Numbered from the stretch's first letter, positions 16,345 to 25,369 are shown. The stretch: DNA of 64,000 nucleotides from Mesorhizobium loti (GCF_002858745.1 NZ_PJRO01000017.1:62001-126000), one strand, 5' to 3'. Numbers and translations are program-made. The notes: generated by a model not told the origin, from the letters alone.

Positions 16345-17112
16345 TCAGCTGCGGTAGACGGGTTCCTGTTCATCGAGGATCGCCTTCAACTCGGCCAGAT
16401 GCCGTTCCGCCTGACCGGGATAGTCGTCCATCTCCGCTGCCGTCTTCTCGGCGATCTCGTCGGAAAGCACCCGCAACGGCCGGCCGGTCCACAGCGCCTT
16501 GATATAGGTCTCGGCGGCGCGCTCGAAATAGAACATGCGGTTGAAGGCGTCGGCCACGCTATCGCCGATCACCAACACGCCGTGATTGCCCATGATCATC
16601 ACCTTGTGCTTCGGATTGGCGAGCAGTTGCGAACAGCGTTCGCCCTCCTCCTCGAAGGCAAGCCCGCCATAGTGCTCATCGACCACGGTGCGGTTGAAGA
16701 AGGCAGCCGAATTCTGGTCGATCGGCGGCAAGGTGGAATCGGCCAGCGATGCCAGCACGGTGGCGTGGATCGAATGCACATGCATGACGCAGCGCGCATG
16801 CGGTACGTTGCGGTGGATGGCACTATGCAGGCCCCAGGCCGTCGGATCCGGTGCATCGGGGCCCTTCAGCGTTTCAGGATCGTTCGCGTCGATCAGCAGG
16901 AGGTCGCTCGCCTTGACGCGCGAGAAATGCACCTGGTTGGGGTTCATCAGGAAGCGCGTGCCGTCCTCGTTGACGGCCAACGAGAAATGATTGGCCACCG
17001 CCTCATGCATATTGAGCCGCGCGGTCCAACGGAAGGCGCAGGCGAGATCGACCCGCTCGTCATGGAAAGGCAGATTGGTCAGCGTTTCCTTCTGCAGACG
17101 TGCCAGGCTCAT
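16345..17112 (-). CDS. Class II aldolase/adducin family protein
   Basis: A 255-residue protein from the ATG at 17112, which has a strong ACGGAGG upstream. Zn ligands are visible as VMHVHSIHAT (His111 and His113) and a later MGNHGVLVIGDS. AAFFNRTVVDEHYGG lies between them. Members cleave sugar phosphates such as fuculose-phosphate or act as aldolase/dehydratases. Nothing nearby fixes the substrate. Confidence 0.85.
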   Translation of the reverse strand: MSLARLQKETLTNLPFHDERVDLACAFRWTARLNMHEAVANHFSLAVNEDGTRFLMNPNQVHFSRVKASDLLLIDANDPETLKGPDAPDPTAWGLHSAIHRNVPHARCVMHVHSIHATVLASLADSTLPPIDQNSAAFFNRTVVDEHYGGLAFEEEGERCSQLLANPKHKVMIMGNHGVLVIGDSVADAFNRMFYFERAAETYIKALWTGRPLRVLSDEIAEKTAAEMDDYPGQAERHLAELKAILDEQEPVYRS

Positions 17113-17194
17113 CGTCTTTTCCTCCGTGAAGAAGCGAACATGACGTGCCCCAGACGCCACGGCAACCGGAAACGGCTGATCCAGATTTTCGGGA

Positions 17195-17635
17195 TCAGGT
17201 CGGGAACTGCGAGATGCCCAGGATCACGAAGCCGGCACCGATCAACAGGCAGAGCGGCGAATAGAGACTCCGGTCAAGCTGCGCGAACGGCTGTTCCGGG
17301 GTCTGGCGACGCCACCAGGGTGTGAAGCCGAGCACACCGCGTCCGAGGAAAACGAAAGCGATCATCACGGATGTGGCGGCAAGACCTTGCTGCGGGAACG
17401 GCGTGGCGAAAACACCCATCAATGCCAGTGGCCACAGGGTCGCCAGAACCAGGCAGGCAGCAACGGCGAAACAGGCAAACGTCGAGGGCATCTCGCTGAC
17501 CCCGCGCATTCCGACGACGGCTCGGGCGCAGGAGGCAGCGTCACGGCCAGGCCAGATGCCGCCAATGCCCCAATAGACATGCAGTGCGGTAATCGCGAGC
17601 AGAACTGTAGAAAGCGCGAAGGCGAGGACGATCAT
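17195..17635 (-). CDS. DUF3995 membrane protein
   Basis: A 146-residue integral membrane protein with about four helices: IVLAFALSTVLLAITALHVYW, FACFAVAACLVLATLWPLALM, SVMIAFVFLGRGVLGF, and LCLLIGAGFVILGI. HVYWGIGGIWPG is the typical DUF3995 signature. Function unknown. It lies upstream of the aldolase gene on the same strand and downstream of a GST gene. Confidence 0.75.
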   Translation of the reverse strand: MIVLAFALSTVLLAITALHVYWGIGGIWPGRDAASCARAVVGMRGVSEMPSTFACFAVAACLVLATLWPLALMGVFATPFPQQGLAATSVMIAFVFLGRGVLGFTPWWRRQTPEQPFAQLDRSLYSPLCLLIGAGFVILGISQFPT

Positions 17636-17676
17636 AGACGGTGTGCTCGGATTAGGCTGTTGATGGGATTGAGCGG

Positions 17677-18279
17677 TTACTGGAAACCGCAGACGGCTTG
17701 CGACCGTGTCCGGGCAGACCGCTCCAGCACGCGATCCATATAGGCGTTGACGCGATCGGACGCGATCGGGAACTTGCCGGCACGCGCCCAGGCGCCCATG
17801 TCGCCCAGCAGGATGTCGATCGCGGAAAAGCGGTCACCAAGCGCAAATTGTTTTTCGCCCAGGCGGCGGTCGAGTGCCTTCACCTCGGAAGCGAAGTCGT
17901 ATGCCGTGGCGGGACCGACATCTACGCGCATGTCGCCTGGCAGAATGAAGCGGTGGCGCAGCTTGTTCCACAGCGGCGCTTCGAATTCCGACTGCGCGAA
18001 GTGCATCCAGGAATCCGTTTCAGCGCGTCCGGCAAGCCCGGCATTGGCGCCCATGCCTTTGTCTGCGTGCTTGTCGGCCAGATAGATGCAGATCGCGGCA
18101 GAGTCCGTGACGGTGAAATCGTCGTCGATCAGGATCGGAACCTTGCCGGATGGGTTCAGCGCATAGGCTTCCGCCGAGCGCAGCTTCACCGGAACGAACT
18201 CATAGGGTTCGCCGAGCTCTTCCAGCATCCACACCACGCGGGAAACCCGCGATCCGCGCGATCCGACAGCCTTGTACAT
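17677..18279 (-). CDS. Glutathione S-transferase family protein
   Basis: About 200 residues. The thioredoxin-fold N-terminal half shows SRVSRVVWMLEELG, NPSGKVPILIDDDF and TDSAAICIYLADKH, with the cis-Pro and the SxAI glutathione-binding elements. The helical C-terminal half has FALGDRFSAIDILLGDMGAW. I start at the ATG at 18279, where GGAGGG lies 5-8 bases upstream. Likely role is conjugation or reduction with glutathione; substrate unknown. It is one of three GST genes in the window. Confidence 0.87.
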   Translation of the reverse strand: MYKAVGSRGSRVSRVVWMLEELGEPYEFVPVKLRSAEAYALNPSGKVPILIDDDFTVTDSAAICIYLADKHADKGMGANAGLAGRAETDSWMHFAQSEFEAPLWNKLRHRFILPGDMRVDVGPATAYDFASEVKALDRRLGEKQFALGDRFSAIDILLGDMGAWARAGKFPIASDRVNAYMDRVLERSARTRSQAVCGFQ

Positions 18280-18336
18280 GCCGCTCCCTCCAAACATCAC
18301 AAGTCTAGACCATCGTGGGCATGCGCCCAAGCAGGC

Positions 18337-18930
18337 TCAGACGATGGTGTCGAAGAGCCGCAGGATCCACCACGCCTGATAGATCATTGTGAAGATAATG
18401 AAGGCCAGGTGGAAGCGCCGGTTGGTCGTGTAGATCGCGATGCCGCACAGGATGACGAACAGCGGCGTGCGGATCAGATATTCGTGGCCGAAACGCGCGA
18501 AATGCGCTTCGCCTTTCAGCAAGGTGTCGACGACATCGAGCAGATAGGTCGCGGCCAACAGGCCGAAGAACCAGCTCCGGCGCGAGAAGAAATAATCCTC
18601 GTAGCTTTTATAGTCCTGCATCGAATCGGGAAACAGGAAGGCGCACAACAGATACAGAGTCACCGAGTAGCCGATGATGAAGAGATATTTGCCGAAGGTC
18701 CAATTGGCGACCTCAAAGAGGCCGAACTGCCACCACCAGAAATGCACCAGCATCAGAAGCAGCGAGGCCACCCAGGCCAGATGCACCGGATAGAGCCTGT
18801 AGGCCTTGGGGTGCTGGATGATACGGGCGACACCGGACAGCAGGCGCGTGACGCCGAGACCGATCACCATGCCCATCACGATGCGCAGATGCGGAAAAAC
18901 GTCGTGCACTTGGGATAAAGGCTGCTCCAT
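18337..18930 (-). CDS. Hypothetical multi-pass membrane protein
   Basis: A 197-residue protein with about six hydrophobic helices (for example HLAWVASLLLMLVHFWWW, YLFIIGYSVTLYLLCAFLF and TPLFVILCGIAIYTT). I do not recognise a family motif. The ATG at 18930 is chosen over the adjacent TTG at 18933. It lies 57 bases upstream of the GST gene on the same strand and may be cotranscribed. Confidence 0.7.
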   Translation of the reverse strand: MEQPLSQVHDVFPHLRIVMGMVIGLGVTRLLSGVARIIQHPKAYRLYPVHLAWVASLLLMLVHFWWWQFGLFEVANWTFGKYLFIIGYSVTLYLLCAFLFPDSMQDYKSYEDYFFSRRSWFFGLLAATYLLDVVDTLLKGEAHFARFGHEYLIRTPLFVILCGIAIYTTNRRFHLAFIIFTMIYQAWWILRLFDTIV

Positions 18931-18969
18931 CAAGGCTCACCCATCGTTCTGCTGCGCGTTCGGTATCGC

Positions 18970-19326
18970 TTAGCGGCTGCGTCCATCGAACTTCTGCGGC
19001 GTCAGCGCGTCAGGTTCGACCCCTTCGAGACAGCGCGCATTGATGGCGACCGACGCCGTGCCGTCGGGCTTGGTTCCGCGGGCGAAAGATTCGATACCGC
19101 AAACCCGGCAGAACAGATGATGGATGACATGTTTGTTGAACAGATAGTCGGTCAGCACATCCTCACCGGAAAGCAGGGTGAAGTTCTCTGCCGGTGCGAA
19201 AGTCAGGATGCTGCCCAACCTGCCGCAGCGTGAACAGTTGCAGGATATGGTGTGGTCGAGGTCGACGGTCGCCTCATATTTCACCGCGCCGCAGTGGCAG
19301 CTGCCATGGTATGCCTTCATCGCCAT
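18970..19326 (-). CDS. GFA family protein (CENP-V/GFA zinc fold)
   Basis: A 118-residue protein with the zinc-binding cysteines of the family: YHGSCHCGAVKYEA, SCNCSRCGRLG and LFCRVCGIESFA. Members include the glutathione-dependent formaldehyde-activating protein, which binds S-hydroxymethylglutathione, but most are uncharacterised. The ATG is preceded by GAGGGA. The neighbouring GST gene fits a glutathione link but does not prove one. Confidence 0.87.
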   Translation of the reverse strand: MAMKAYHGSCHCGAVKYEATVDLDHTISCNCSRCGRLGSILTFAPAENFTLLSGEDVLTDYLFNKHVIHHLFCRVCGIESFARGTKPDGTASVAINARCLEGVEPDALTPQKFDGRSR

Positions 19327-19415
19327 GTAAAATCCCTCGCGTCTGTCGCACTTGGCTTTTTGTTTTGTCGCAGGTTCTCATCGCAAAACCGTGGGACACT
19401 TTTTGCGGAAGCTGG

Positions 19416-19673
19416 CTAGGCCGCGTCGGCGCGCGGTGAGCAGCCTTCGGCTTTGAACACACGCTTGGTCGATGCCGGGTATTTCTGCAGCAGCGCTGCC
19501 GGGCGGATCGGCCGTGGCGAGAAATTGCCACCGCAGTTCGGGCAGACGCCCTTCAGTACCGTGTCGACGCAATCCGCACAAAAGGTGCATTCGAAGGTGC
19601 AGATCATGGCGTTGGTGGCATCAGGCGGCAAATTCTTGTCGCAGCATTCGCATCCGGGGCGCAGTTCGAGCAT
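19416..19673 (-). CDS. DUF1272 zinc-ribbon-like protein
   Basis: An 85-residue protein rich in paired cysteines: CECCDKNLP, CTFECTFCADC and CPNCGGNF. These fit a small zinc-binding fold and the DUF1272 pattern LELRPGCECC. It starts at an ATG preceded by GGAGAACGA. Function unknown. Confidence 0.83.
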   Translation of the reverse strand: MLELRPGCECCDKNLPPDATNAMICTFECTFCADCVDTVLKGVCPNCGGNFSPRPIRPAALLQKYPASTKRVFKAEGCSPRADAA

Positions 19674-19939
19674 TTCGTTCTCCCGATCGTCGGATTCCAG
19701 CGGCTGGAGCTGGTCTTTCTCCTTTGTCGTGGAAAGTTAGCGATCCTGCAAGTTAAGTATGGAAGGGCTTTGTCCATATCGGTTGTTGCCTCGCCCGGTT
19801 TCGGTTTCTATAGAGGAGTCGGCCTTGATGCCGCCACAACGGGCGGCTCTACGCGACATGCTTCCGCCAGGAGCAACGAAAACAGGGGCGTCAAGACGCC
19901 TCCCAGGCACGAAATGCGGATTTGGGGGAAGGACTTCGA

Positions 19940-20194
19940 ATGGCTGACGAATTGGCAAACGAGATCATCGCTAAGATCAAGGCTCACGCGGAGCCTGGTG
20001 GCGAGGAGATCACGACCAATACCGAGCTGACGGCGCTCGGCATCCATTCGCTCGAGCTCACCGAAATCATCTTCGATCTCGAGGAAGCCTATGACATCGA
20101 AATCGAGATGAACACGGTCGACGCCTGGAGCAACCTCAAGAATGTCGGTGACATGGTCGAGGCCGTTCGCGCGCTGATTGCAAAGAAAGCCTGA
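19940..20194 (+). CDS. NodF-like acyl carrier protein
   Basis: An 84-residue carrier protein. The attachment Ser37 is in TALGIHSLELTE, where the usual Asp before the Ser is His. The C-terminal half, with IEMNTVDAWSNLKNVGDMVEAVRAL, is very close to rhizobial NodF, which carries the unusual fatty acyl chain of some Nod factors. The ATG at 19940 is preceded by GGGGGAAGGAC. A ketosynthase gene follows 10 bases later, as nodE follows nodF. No other nod genes are visible here, so a NodF-type role in another lipid is equally possible. Confidence 0.85.
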   Translation: MADELANEIIAKIKAHAEPGGEEITTNTELTALGIHSLELTEIIFDLEEAYDIEIEMNTVDAWSNLKNVGDMVEAVRALIAKKA

Positions 20195-20204
20195 CCGGGG
20201 CCTC

Positions 20205-21413
20205 ATGCGCACACGTGTCGTTATCACCGGCATCGGCGGTATTTGCGGACTTGGCACCAGTGCCGTCTCCATCTGGGATGAGATGAAGGCAGGTCGCCCT
20301 GCGATCCGGCAAGTTGTCGGCGCGGATCTGCATCAGCTGAAAGTCCAGGTCGGCAGTGAGATCCAGGCCCTGCCGGAACATGGCCTGGAGCGCAAGCGGC
20401 TGGTCACCATGGACCGGTTCAGCCTCCTCGCCATCATCGCCGCCAAGGAGGCCATGCAGCAGTCGGGCCTCACCGTCGGTGCCGAGAACACTTATCGCAT
20501 CGGTGCAACCGTCGGCGTCGGCGTCTGCGGCTGGGAGACGGTCGAGGAAAATTACCGTGCTCTGCTTCTGCAAGGCAGAAACCGAGCCGATATCTTTACC
20601 GTGCCCAAGGTCATGCCGGGTGCGGCAGCCGGCCAGATCAGCATGCAATTCGGTCTGCGTGGTCCTGTTTTCGGCGTGACTTCGGCTTGCGCATCCGCCA
20701 ACCACGCCATTGCCTCGGCCGTTGACCAGATCCGGCTCGGCAGGGCCGATGTCATGCTGGCCGGAGGCACGGATGCCCCACTGGTGTGGGGCATCATGAA
20801 AGCCTGGGAAGCCTTACGTGTTCTCTCTCCCGATACGTGCCGGCCGTTCTCTGCCGACAGGCAAGGCCTGGTGATGGGCGAAGGCGCCGGCATAGCCGTG
20901 CTGGAAAGCTACGAACATGCCATGGCGCGCGGCGCCACCATCTTGGGTGAAATCGCCGGCGTCGGCATTTCGGCGGATGCGTCTGATATCGTTGCGCCAA
21001 CCGTCGAGGGGCCTGAAGCGGCCATGCGCTTCTGTCTCGCCGATGCCGGGTTCAACCCGGAAGACGTCGATTATCTCAATGCACATGGCACCGGCACCAA
21101 GGCCAACGACCAGATCGAGACCGCCGCGATCAAGCGCGCCTTCGGAGATCACGCCTACAAGCTTTCGGTCTCGTCGACCAAGTCGATGCACGGCCACGCG
21201 CTGGGAGCGTCCGGGGCCCTGGAGATGATCGCCTGCGTCATGGCCATCCGCGACGGCATCGTGCCGCCGACGGCCAACTACCGCGAGCCGGATCCGGACT
21301 GCGACCTCGACATTACGCCGAACATTGCGAAAGAGCGCCCTGTTCGCACCGCGCTGAGCAACGCCTTCGCCTTTGGCGGTACCAACGCCGTGCTCGCGTT
21401 CAAGGCGGTTTGA
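20205..21413 (+). CDS. NodE-like beta-ketoacyl-ACP synthase
   Basis: A 402-residue condensing enzyme of the KAS II/FabF/NodE group. Catalytic residues are Cys162 in VTSACASANHA, His294 in NAHGTGTKAND, and Lys326/His331 in STKSMHGHALGASG. It condenses malonyl-ACP with a growing acyl chain. It is paired with the NodF-like carrier protein at 19940 and probably elongates a special acyl chain on it. A family A palindrome begins at its stop codon. Confidence 0.87.
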   Translation: MRTRVVITGIGGICGLGTSAVSIWDEMKAGRPAIRQVVGADLHQLKVQVGSEIQALPEHGLERKRLVTMDRFSLLAIIAAKEAMQQSGLTVGAENTYRIGATVGVGVCGWETVEENYRALLLQGRNRADIFTVPKVMPGAAAGQISMQFGLRGPVFGVTSACASANHAIASAVDQIRLGRADVMLAGGTDAPLVWGIMKAWEALRVLSPDTCRPFSADRQGLVMGEGAGIAVLESYEHAMARGATILGEIAGVGISADASDIVAPTVEGPEAAMRFCLADAGFNPEDVDYLNAHGTGTKANDQIETAAIKRAFGDHAYKLSVSSTKSMHGHALGASGALEMIACVMAIRDGIVPPTANYREPDPDCDLDITPNIAKERPVRTALSNAFAFGGTNAVLAFKAV

Positions 21414-21513
21414 TCCTGGAGCGTTTCCGTTTTCCACGGAGACGCTCCAGCTCTTTGTTTTTAGGCAATTCCGAACGCAAAACCGCTGCGCGCTTTTGCT
21501 GAATTGCTTTGGC
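21412..21513 (-). repeat. Palindromic repeat family A, copy 2
   Basis: It starts at the last bases of the ketosynthase gene. The stem GGAGCGTTTCCG pairs imperfectly with GGAGACGCTCC, then come CTCTTTGTTTTTAGGCAATTC and CGCAAAACCGC. It is the best intergenic match to the translated copy at 226-335. Confidence 0.85.
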
Positions 21514-21598
21514 GCCACCTGAATGCGGTGTCGCTGGATCTAAGTCTTGCAAACCCACCCAGGCGGGGCGTTCGCGCCGCCCTTTTCCCGAGGCAACA

Positions 21599-22303
21599 AT
21601 GACCGACCTTTCCGCTTTCCCGATCAATTCGCGCTGGCCGGCGCAGCATCCCGACCGCCTGCAGCTCTATTCGACGGCGACGCCCAACGGCGTGAAGGTG
21701 TCGATCATGTTGGAAGAGATCGGGCTGCCTTACGAGGCCCATTTCGTCAACATCGGCCAGGACGAGAGCTGGACACCCGAGTTCCTGTCGCTCAACCCGA
21801 ACGGCAAGATCCCTTCCATCATCGACCCCAACGGACCGGGCGGCAAACCACTGCCGTTGTTCGAATCCGGCGCGATCCTGCTTTACCTGGCCGAAAAGAC
21901 CGGCAAGCTGCTGCCCACAGATGCGGCGCTGCGCTACGAAACCATCCAGTGGGTGTTCTTCCAGATGGCGGCGGTGGGCCCGATGTTCGGCCAGCTCGGC
22001 TTCTTCCACAAATTCGCCGGCCGCGAGATTGCCGACAAGCGCCCGCTCGAGCGTTATCGCAACGAATCGCGCCGCCTGCTCGGTGTGCTTGAGAAGCGGC
22101 TCGAAGGCCGCAAATGGATCATGGGCGACGACTACACCATCGCCGACATTTCGATGCTGGGCTGGGTACGCAACCTGGTCGGCTTCTATGAAGCCGGCGA
22201 ATTGGTGGGTTTCGCCGATTTCCCCAATGTCGCCGCCTGGCTGGAGCGCGGCCTGGCGCGGCCGGCGGTGCAGCGCGGCGTCACTATTCCAGCGAAGCCC
22301 TGA
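21599..22303 (+). CDS. Glutathione S-transferase (YfcG/disulfide-bond oxidoreductase type)
   Basis: A 234-residue GST. The N-terminal part (LQLYSTATPNGVKVSIMLEEIGLPY, LSLNPNGKIPSIID, LFESGAILLYLAEKTG) matches the YfcG/Ure2p-like subgroup, whose members often act as glutathione-dependent disulfide reductases. The C-terminal half has WIMGDDYTIADISMLGW. The ATG at 21599 follows CGAGGCAACA. Function within the group is inferred. Confidence 0.87.
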   Translation: MTDLSAFPINSRWPAQHPDRLQLYSTATPNGVKVSIMLEEIGLPYEAHFVNIGQDESWTPEFLSLNPNGKIPSIIDPNGPGGKPLPLFESGAILLYLAEKTGKLLPTDAALRYETIQWVFFQMAAVGPMFGQLGFFHKFAGREIADKRPLERYRNESRRLLGVLEKRLEGRKWIMGDDYTIADISMLGWVRNLVGFYEAGELVGFADFPNVAAWLERGLARPAVQRGVTIPAKP

Positions 22304-22320
22304 CGCCGGCCTGACCGCCG

Positions 22321-22938
22321 TCAATCCTGCTGGATGACCAGGTCCGCCGATCGGCGGCGGGCCAGCACACGTTCGATATTAGGCATGTCGTTGGACGCGA
22401 TCCAGGCGATCGCGTCCTCGTCGCTGCGGCCATGTTCGTGCCAGCGCTGGCGCAGCCGCCGCTCGAGCTCGCCGCGGGCTACCTCGACGAAGATGGTGAA
22501 ATCGAACAGTGGCGCCAGCCGCGACCACGGCTCTTCGTCCAACAGCAGGTAATTGCCTTCAACCAGGATGAAACGGGTTTCGCCGCTAATGATCCCCGCA
22601 GCAGCCCGTGACAGTTCGATGCTGCGGTCGAAGACCGGAATGGCGATATCCGGTTCACCGGCGCGAATGCGCTTGAGCAGCACCTCGAAGCCGGCGAAGT
22701 CGAAGGTTTCCGGCGCGCCCTTGCGCGCCCGCAGGCCCCGCTTCTCAAGGATCACATTGTCGTAGTGGAACCCATCCATCGGCACCACTTCCGCAACGCC
22801 ATCCGGCAGGACGTCATGCAGGGACGCTGAAAGCGTCGATTTGCCTGCGCCAGGCGGGCCGGCGATGGCCACCACAAAGCGCCTGGCCCTGGCCGCGCGT
22901 TTGAAGATCGTGGCGGCAATGGTAGCGATCTCGGACAT
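22321..22938 (-). CDS. P-loop small-molecule kinase (uridine kinase-like)
   Basis: A 205-residue P-loop kinase: Walker A AGPPGAGKSTLS, then VVPMDGFHYDNVIL, IPVFDRSIELSR and ILVEGNYLLLDEEPW. The arrangement matches uridine kinase/phosphoribulokinase-like proteins found in rhizobia, sometimes next to sugar transport genes (FrcK type). Substrate could be a nucleoside or a sugar; neighbours do not decide. AGGGAG precedes the ATG. Confidence 0.83.
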   Translation of the reverse strand: MSEIATIAATIFKRAARARRFVVAIAGPPGAGKSTLSASLHDVLPDGVAEVVPMDGFHYDNVILEKRGLRARKGAPETFDFAGFEVLLKRIRAGEPDIAIPVFDRSIELSRAAAGIISGETRFILVEGNYLLLDEEPWSRLAPLFDFTIFVEVARGELERRLRQRWHEHGRSDEDAIAWIASNDMPNIERVLARRRSADLVIQQD

Positions 22939-23024
22939 GGGCCGCTCCCTTGATGGGCTGGTACCGGCATCTTGCCCGGCATCCGTGAAACTTTCAAATC
23001 TCTCGAGGCAGAAGAATGTCCGGC

Positions 23025-24113
23025 TCAGCCGATGCTGCCAATGCGCAGGAAATCCGCATCGTAAGGGACATCAAGCACGGTGCCTGCAGAAGTCGTGACC
23101 TGGAGTTTGCCGCTGGCGGCGGAAACATCGCCCACCGCCTTGTCCATGGGCAGAGCGCCGATGACATGCCGGAAGGTGACGCGCCGATCCGGCCCGAGCT
23201 CGAAAGCGGTCGTTATGCCTTCTCGCTTAAGCCAGTTGTTGCCCAGCGACGCGGCATGGCCGACTGCGGTGCGCCCATCCTCGATACCGAGCACGCCGCG
23301 ATGGCGACCATTCCAGGGTGCATAGTCGCGCCCGCCATTCGAGATCCATAACATGGTGATCGGCAGCTCGGCCGGGTTTTTCAGGATCAGCACGACGTCC
23401 TTTTCGGCGGCGCGCGAAACTGCCGTCCAGCCGGGGCCGCCATGGTCGGCCTCTATCAGCGTGACGAAGTCCTCGTGGCGCCTGTCCAATCGATAGTCGG
23501 CGAGGTCGACGGTTGTGCCATCCTTGCTCGGAAAACGATGCAGATCCTCGCTGCGGGCCGGATAGGCAAGCAGATAACGGCCGCGCGCCGGATCGGGCTC
23601 CAGCGGGTCGCCTTCCGTCACCGCGACACGCTTCGGCGAAAAGGCTACGTGCCCGCCTTCGCGCATCACCGTCATGGGATGATGCGCAACCGAGATCGCG
23701 CCGGCACCGCCGATGAAGGCATGTTCCTGGTAGAGGAACGGATGACCGTCGCGCAGGGTGAGTATCTTTTCAACGGCGGCGCCCATGACAAGGCGCCGGA
23801 GTTTGAAGACAGTGCGCCAGCCGTCCACCGTCGCCGAACTGTCGACAAGGTCCCACGGGCTGTTGGCTGGCCAGCCATGCAGTGGTGCTTCCTCGACATC
23901 GCTGCGCGAAAACGGCGCGCAGAGGAAGTCGCCGGAAAGCCGCGTCACCCCATCAGGCAAGCCTTGCGGTATGGTTTCCCGCGGCTCGTCGATCCAAGGC
24001 GCCCGATGCAGCGGCCTGAGGGTGCGGCCGCGCGTCTCGATGGTCAGGTCCGCGATGTGGCCGACGGCTGTGTCGATCGAAACCGAAATGCCTTTTGCCT
24101 TCAACGTGACCAT
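23025..24113 (-). CDS. Aldose 1-epimerase-like protein, function unknown
   Basis: A 362-residue protein from the ATG at 24113 (GGAGCAGGTG upstream). It is beta-rich with segments such as PLHGWPANSPWDLV, LYQEHAFIGGAGAISVAHHPMT and LWISNGGRDYAPWNGRHRGVLGIEDG, which recall galactose mutarotase-fold proteins. Upstream in-frame starts would add a Cys-rich segment without family likeness. No catalytic assignment is safe. A kinase gene for a small substrate lies downstream on the same strand. Confidence 0.65.
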   Translation of the reverse strand: MVTLKAKGISVSIDTAVGHIADLTIETRGRTLRPLHRAPWIDEPRETIPQGLPDGVTRLSGDFLCAPFSRSDVEEAPLHGWPANSPWDLVDSSATVDGWRTVFKLRRLVMGAAVEKILTLRDGHPFLYQEHAFIGGAGAISVAHHPMTVMREGGHVAFSPKRVAVTEGDPLEPDPARGRYLLAYPARSEDLHRFPSKDGTTVDLADYRLDRRHEDFVTLIEADHGGPGWTAVSRAAEKDVVLILKNPAELPITMLWISNGGRDYAPWNGRHRGVLGIEDGRTAVGHAASLGNNWLKREGITTAFELGPDRRVTFRHVIGALPMDKAVGDVSAASGKLQVTTSAGTVLDVPYDADFLRIGSIG

Positions 24114-24217
24114 CACCTGCTCCGATTCGGTTGAAGCCAGCAAAGCGTGACAGCAGGCTGCTGCGCAAGATGACTGTCGAGAGCCTTTGCAAATCGCGCA
24201 CTGTCGACTGCGTGACT

Positions 24218-24889
24218 TCACATCACGCGAATACTTGCGATGAAGCGCAGGCTGCCTCCTGTGGTAGCAGGAACCAATTCGTCCGGCGCTAGAAAACGCG
24301 CATAGTAGGGTGGTTGCGCAGCGCCCGGCCATGGGTCGATGACGTGAGCCTGAAAGATCTGAGGACCGCTGTTTTGCGCCAGGTAGTCCACCCTCGCCAG
24401 GACAGTGGCGTGCGATCGCGCGCCGATGAGAAGTGGATAGTCGTGATCGAGGTCATCGATAATCTGCTGGTTCGTGACGTTGGCAGTGCCCATCATCGGA
24501 CTAAACGTGTTCGCGGAAATCGTAAACGAACCGCCATTGTCATCTGTCCATGTATGATTGAGGGTTCTGGTTAGGACCCTGTCGTCCCCCGGAAGATTAA
24601 CCAGCCCGCCATAGACCCCATTCACAATGCTGGCCTGTGACATTGGGTGACCGTGCCAATTGCAGATCATTGAGACGCAAGCAGCCCAACACCATTGGTT
24701 CTGCCGCTGCCTCTGGCTGATATTGTCTCTGAGAAAGCGCTGTGGATCGATGAGAGCGGAGCAGCCACCTGGAGGCGTCGAGTATGGGCAAGCGGTTAGC
24801 GCTCGAGCGTTTTCCAAGTTTGCTAGATCAGTTAGTGCTGCGCCAGTTAACCCTGCTAAAAAAGTTCTCCTTGAAACAAGTTTTCCCAT
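24218..24889 (-). CDS. Tat-exported papain-like cysteine protease
   Basis: A 223-residue protein with a twin-arginine signal (VSRRTFLAGLTGAAL). Its catalytic centre looks like the papain-like C39/C70 group: Cys in RQNQWCWAACVSMI, His in GARSHATVLARV and Asp in AHVIDPWPG. The C70 group includes AvrRpt2, a plant-pathogen effector, but the Tat signal here points to the periplasm or outside rather than type III delivery. GGGGAGACT precedes the ATG. The upstream 400 bases are AT-richer than most of the window. Confidence 0.75.
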   Translation of the reverse strand: MGKLVSRRTFLAGLTGAALTDLANLENARALTACPYSTPPGGCSALIDPQRFLRDNISQRQRQNQWCWAACVSMICNWHGHPMSQASIVNGVYGGLVNLPGDDRVLTRTLNHTWTDDNGGSFTISANTFSPMMGTANVTNQQIIDDLDHDYPLLIGARSHATVLARVDYLAQNSGPQIFQAHVIDPWPGAAQPPYYARFLAPDELVPATTGGSLRFIASIRVM

Positions 24890-25293
24890 AGTCTCCCCCT
24901 CAAAAAATCTTGAGCTGGGTGAAAATTAAAACAGGCATCTTCGTTCAATCAAGAGGACATTTTGATAGAGATCACGTGCTTTCTTGGGGGATCCTCAGTC
25001 GAACACTTTCGTGCTTGATCGCTATCGAAAAGTACCGCACCGAACTACCCGCGGCCCTAGAACATTTCAGGTTTCGGTGGAAAGCGTATCCAGCATTTGC
25101 GAGGTAGTTTGAGCACTGGCCGTTATGGCCCGTCGAACACGCAAGGCGCAGTCAAGCGATCGTAGCGAAGGGCGCCGAGGAAGGTCAGCGTAGAACCCGT
25201 GGCATGCAGTGCAAAGCCGCGCAGCCGCTATCCTAAGCTCCGCCCCCTGCCAATCGCTTAGCTTATTTCAAAATAAACCGGTCAAGGAGAATT
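24890..25293. other. Gene-poor gap of about 400 bases
   Basis: Upstream of the protease and downstream of tRNA-Ala. I find no convincing gene, hairpin terminator or member of the repeat families. The first 150 bases are AT-rich compared with the rest and may hold the protease promoter. Confidence 0.4.

Positions 25294-25369
<76 letters not shown>

Noticed and set aside
19940..21413. True nodF and nodE symbiosis genes
   Set aside because: The likeness is strong, but there is no nod box or other nod gene here, so I kept the call at NodF/NodE-like.
24910..25107. A 65-codon frame in the gap before tRNA-Ala
   Set aside because: No ribosome site and no protein-like composition.
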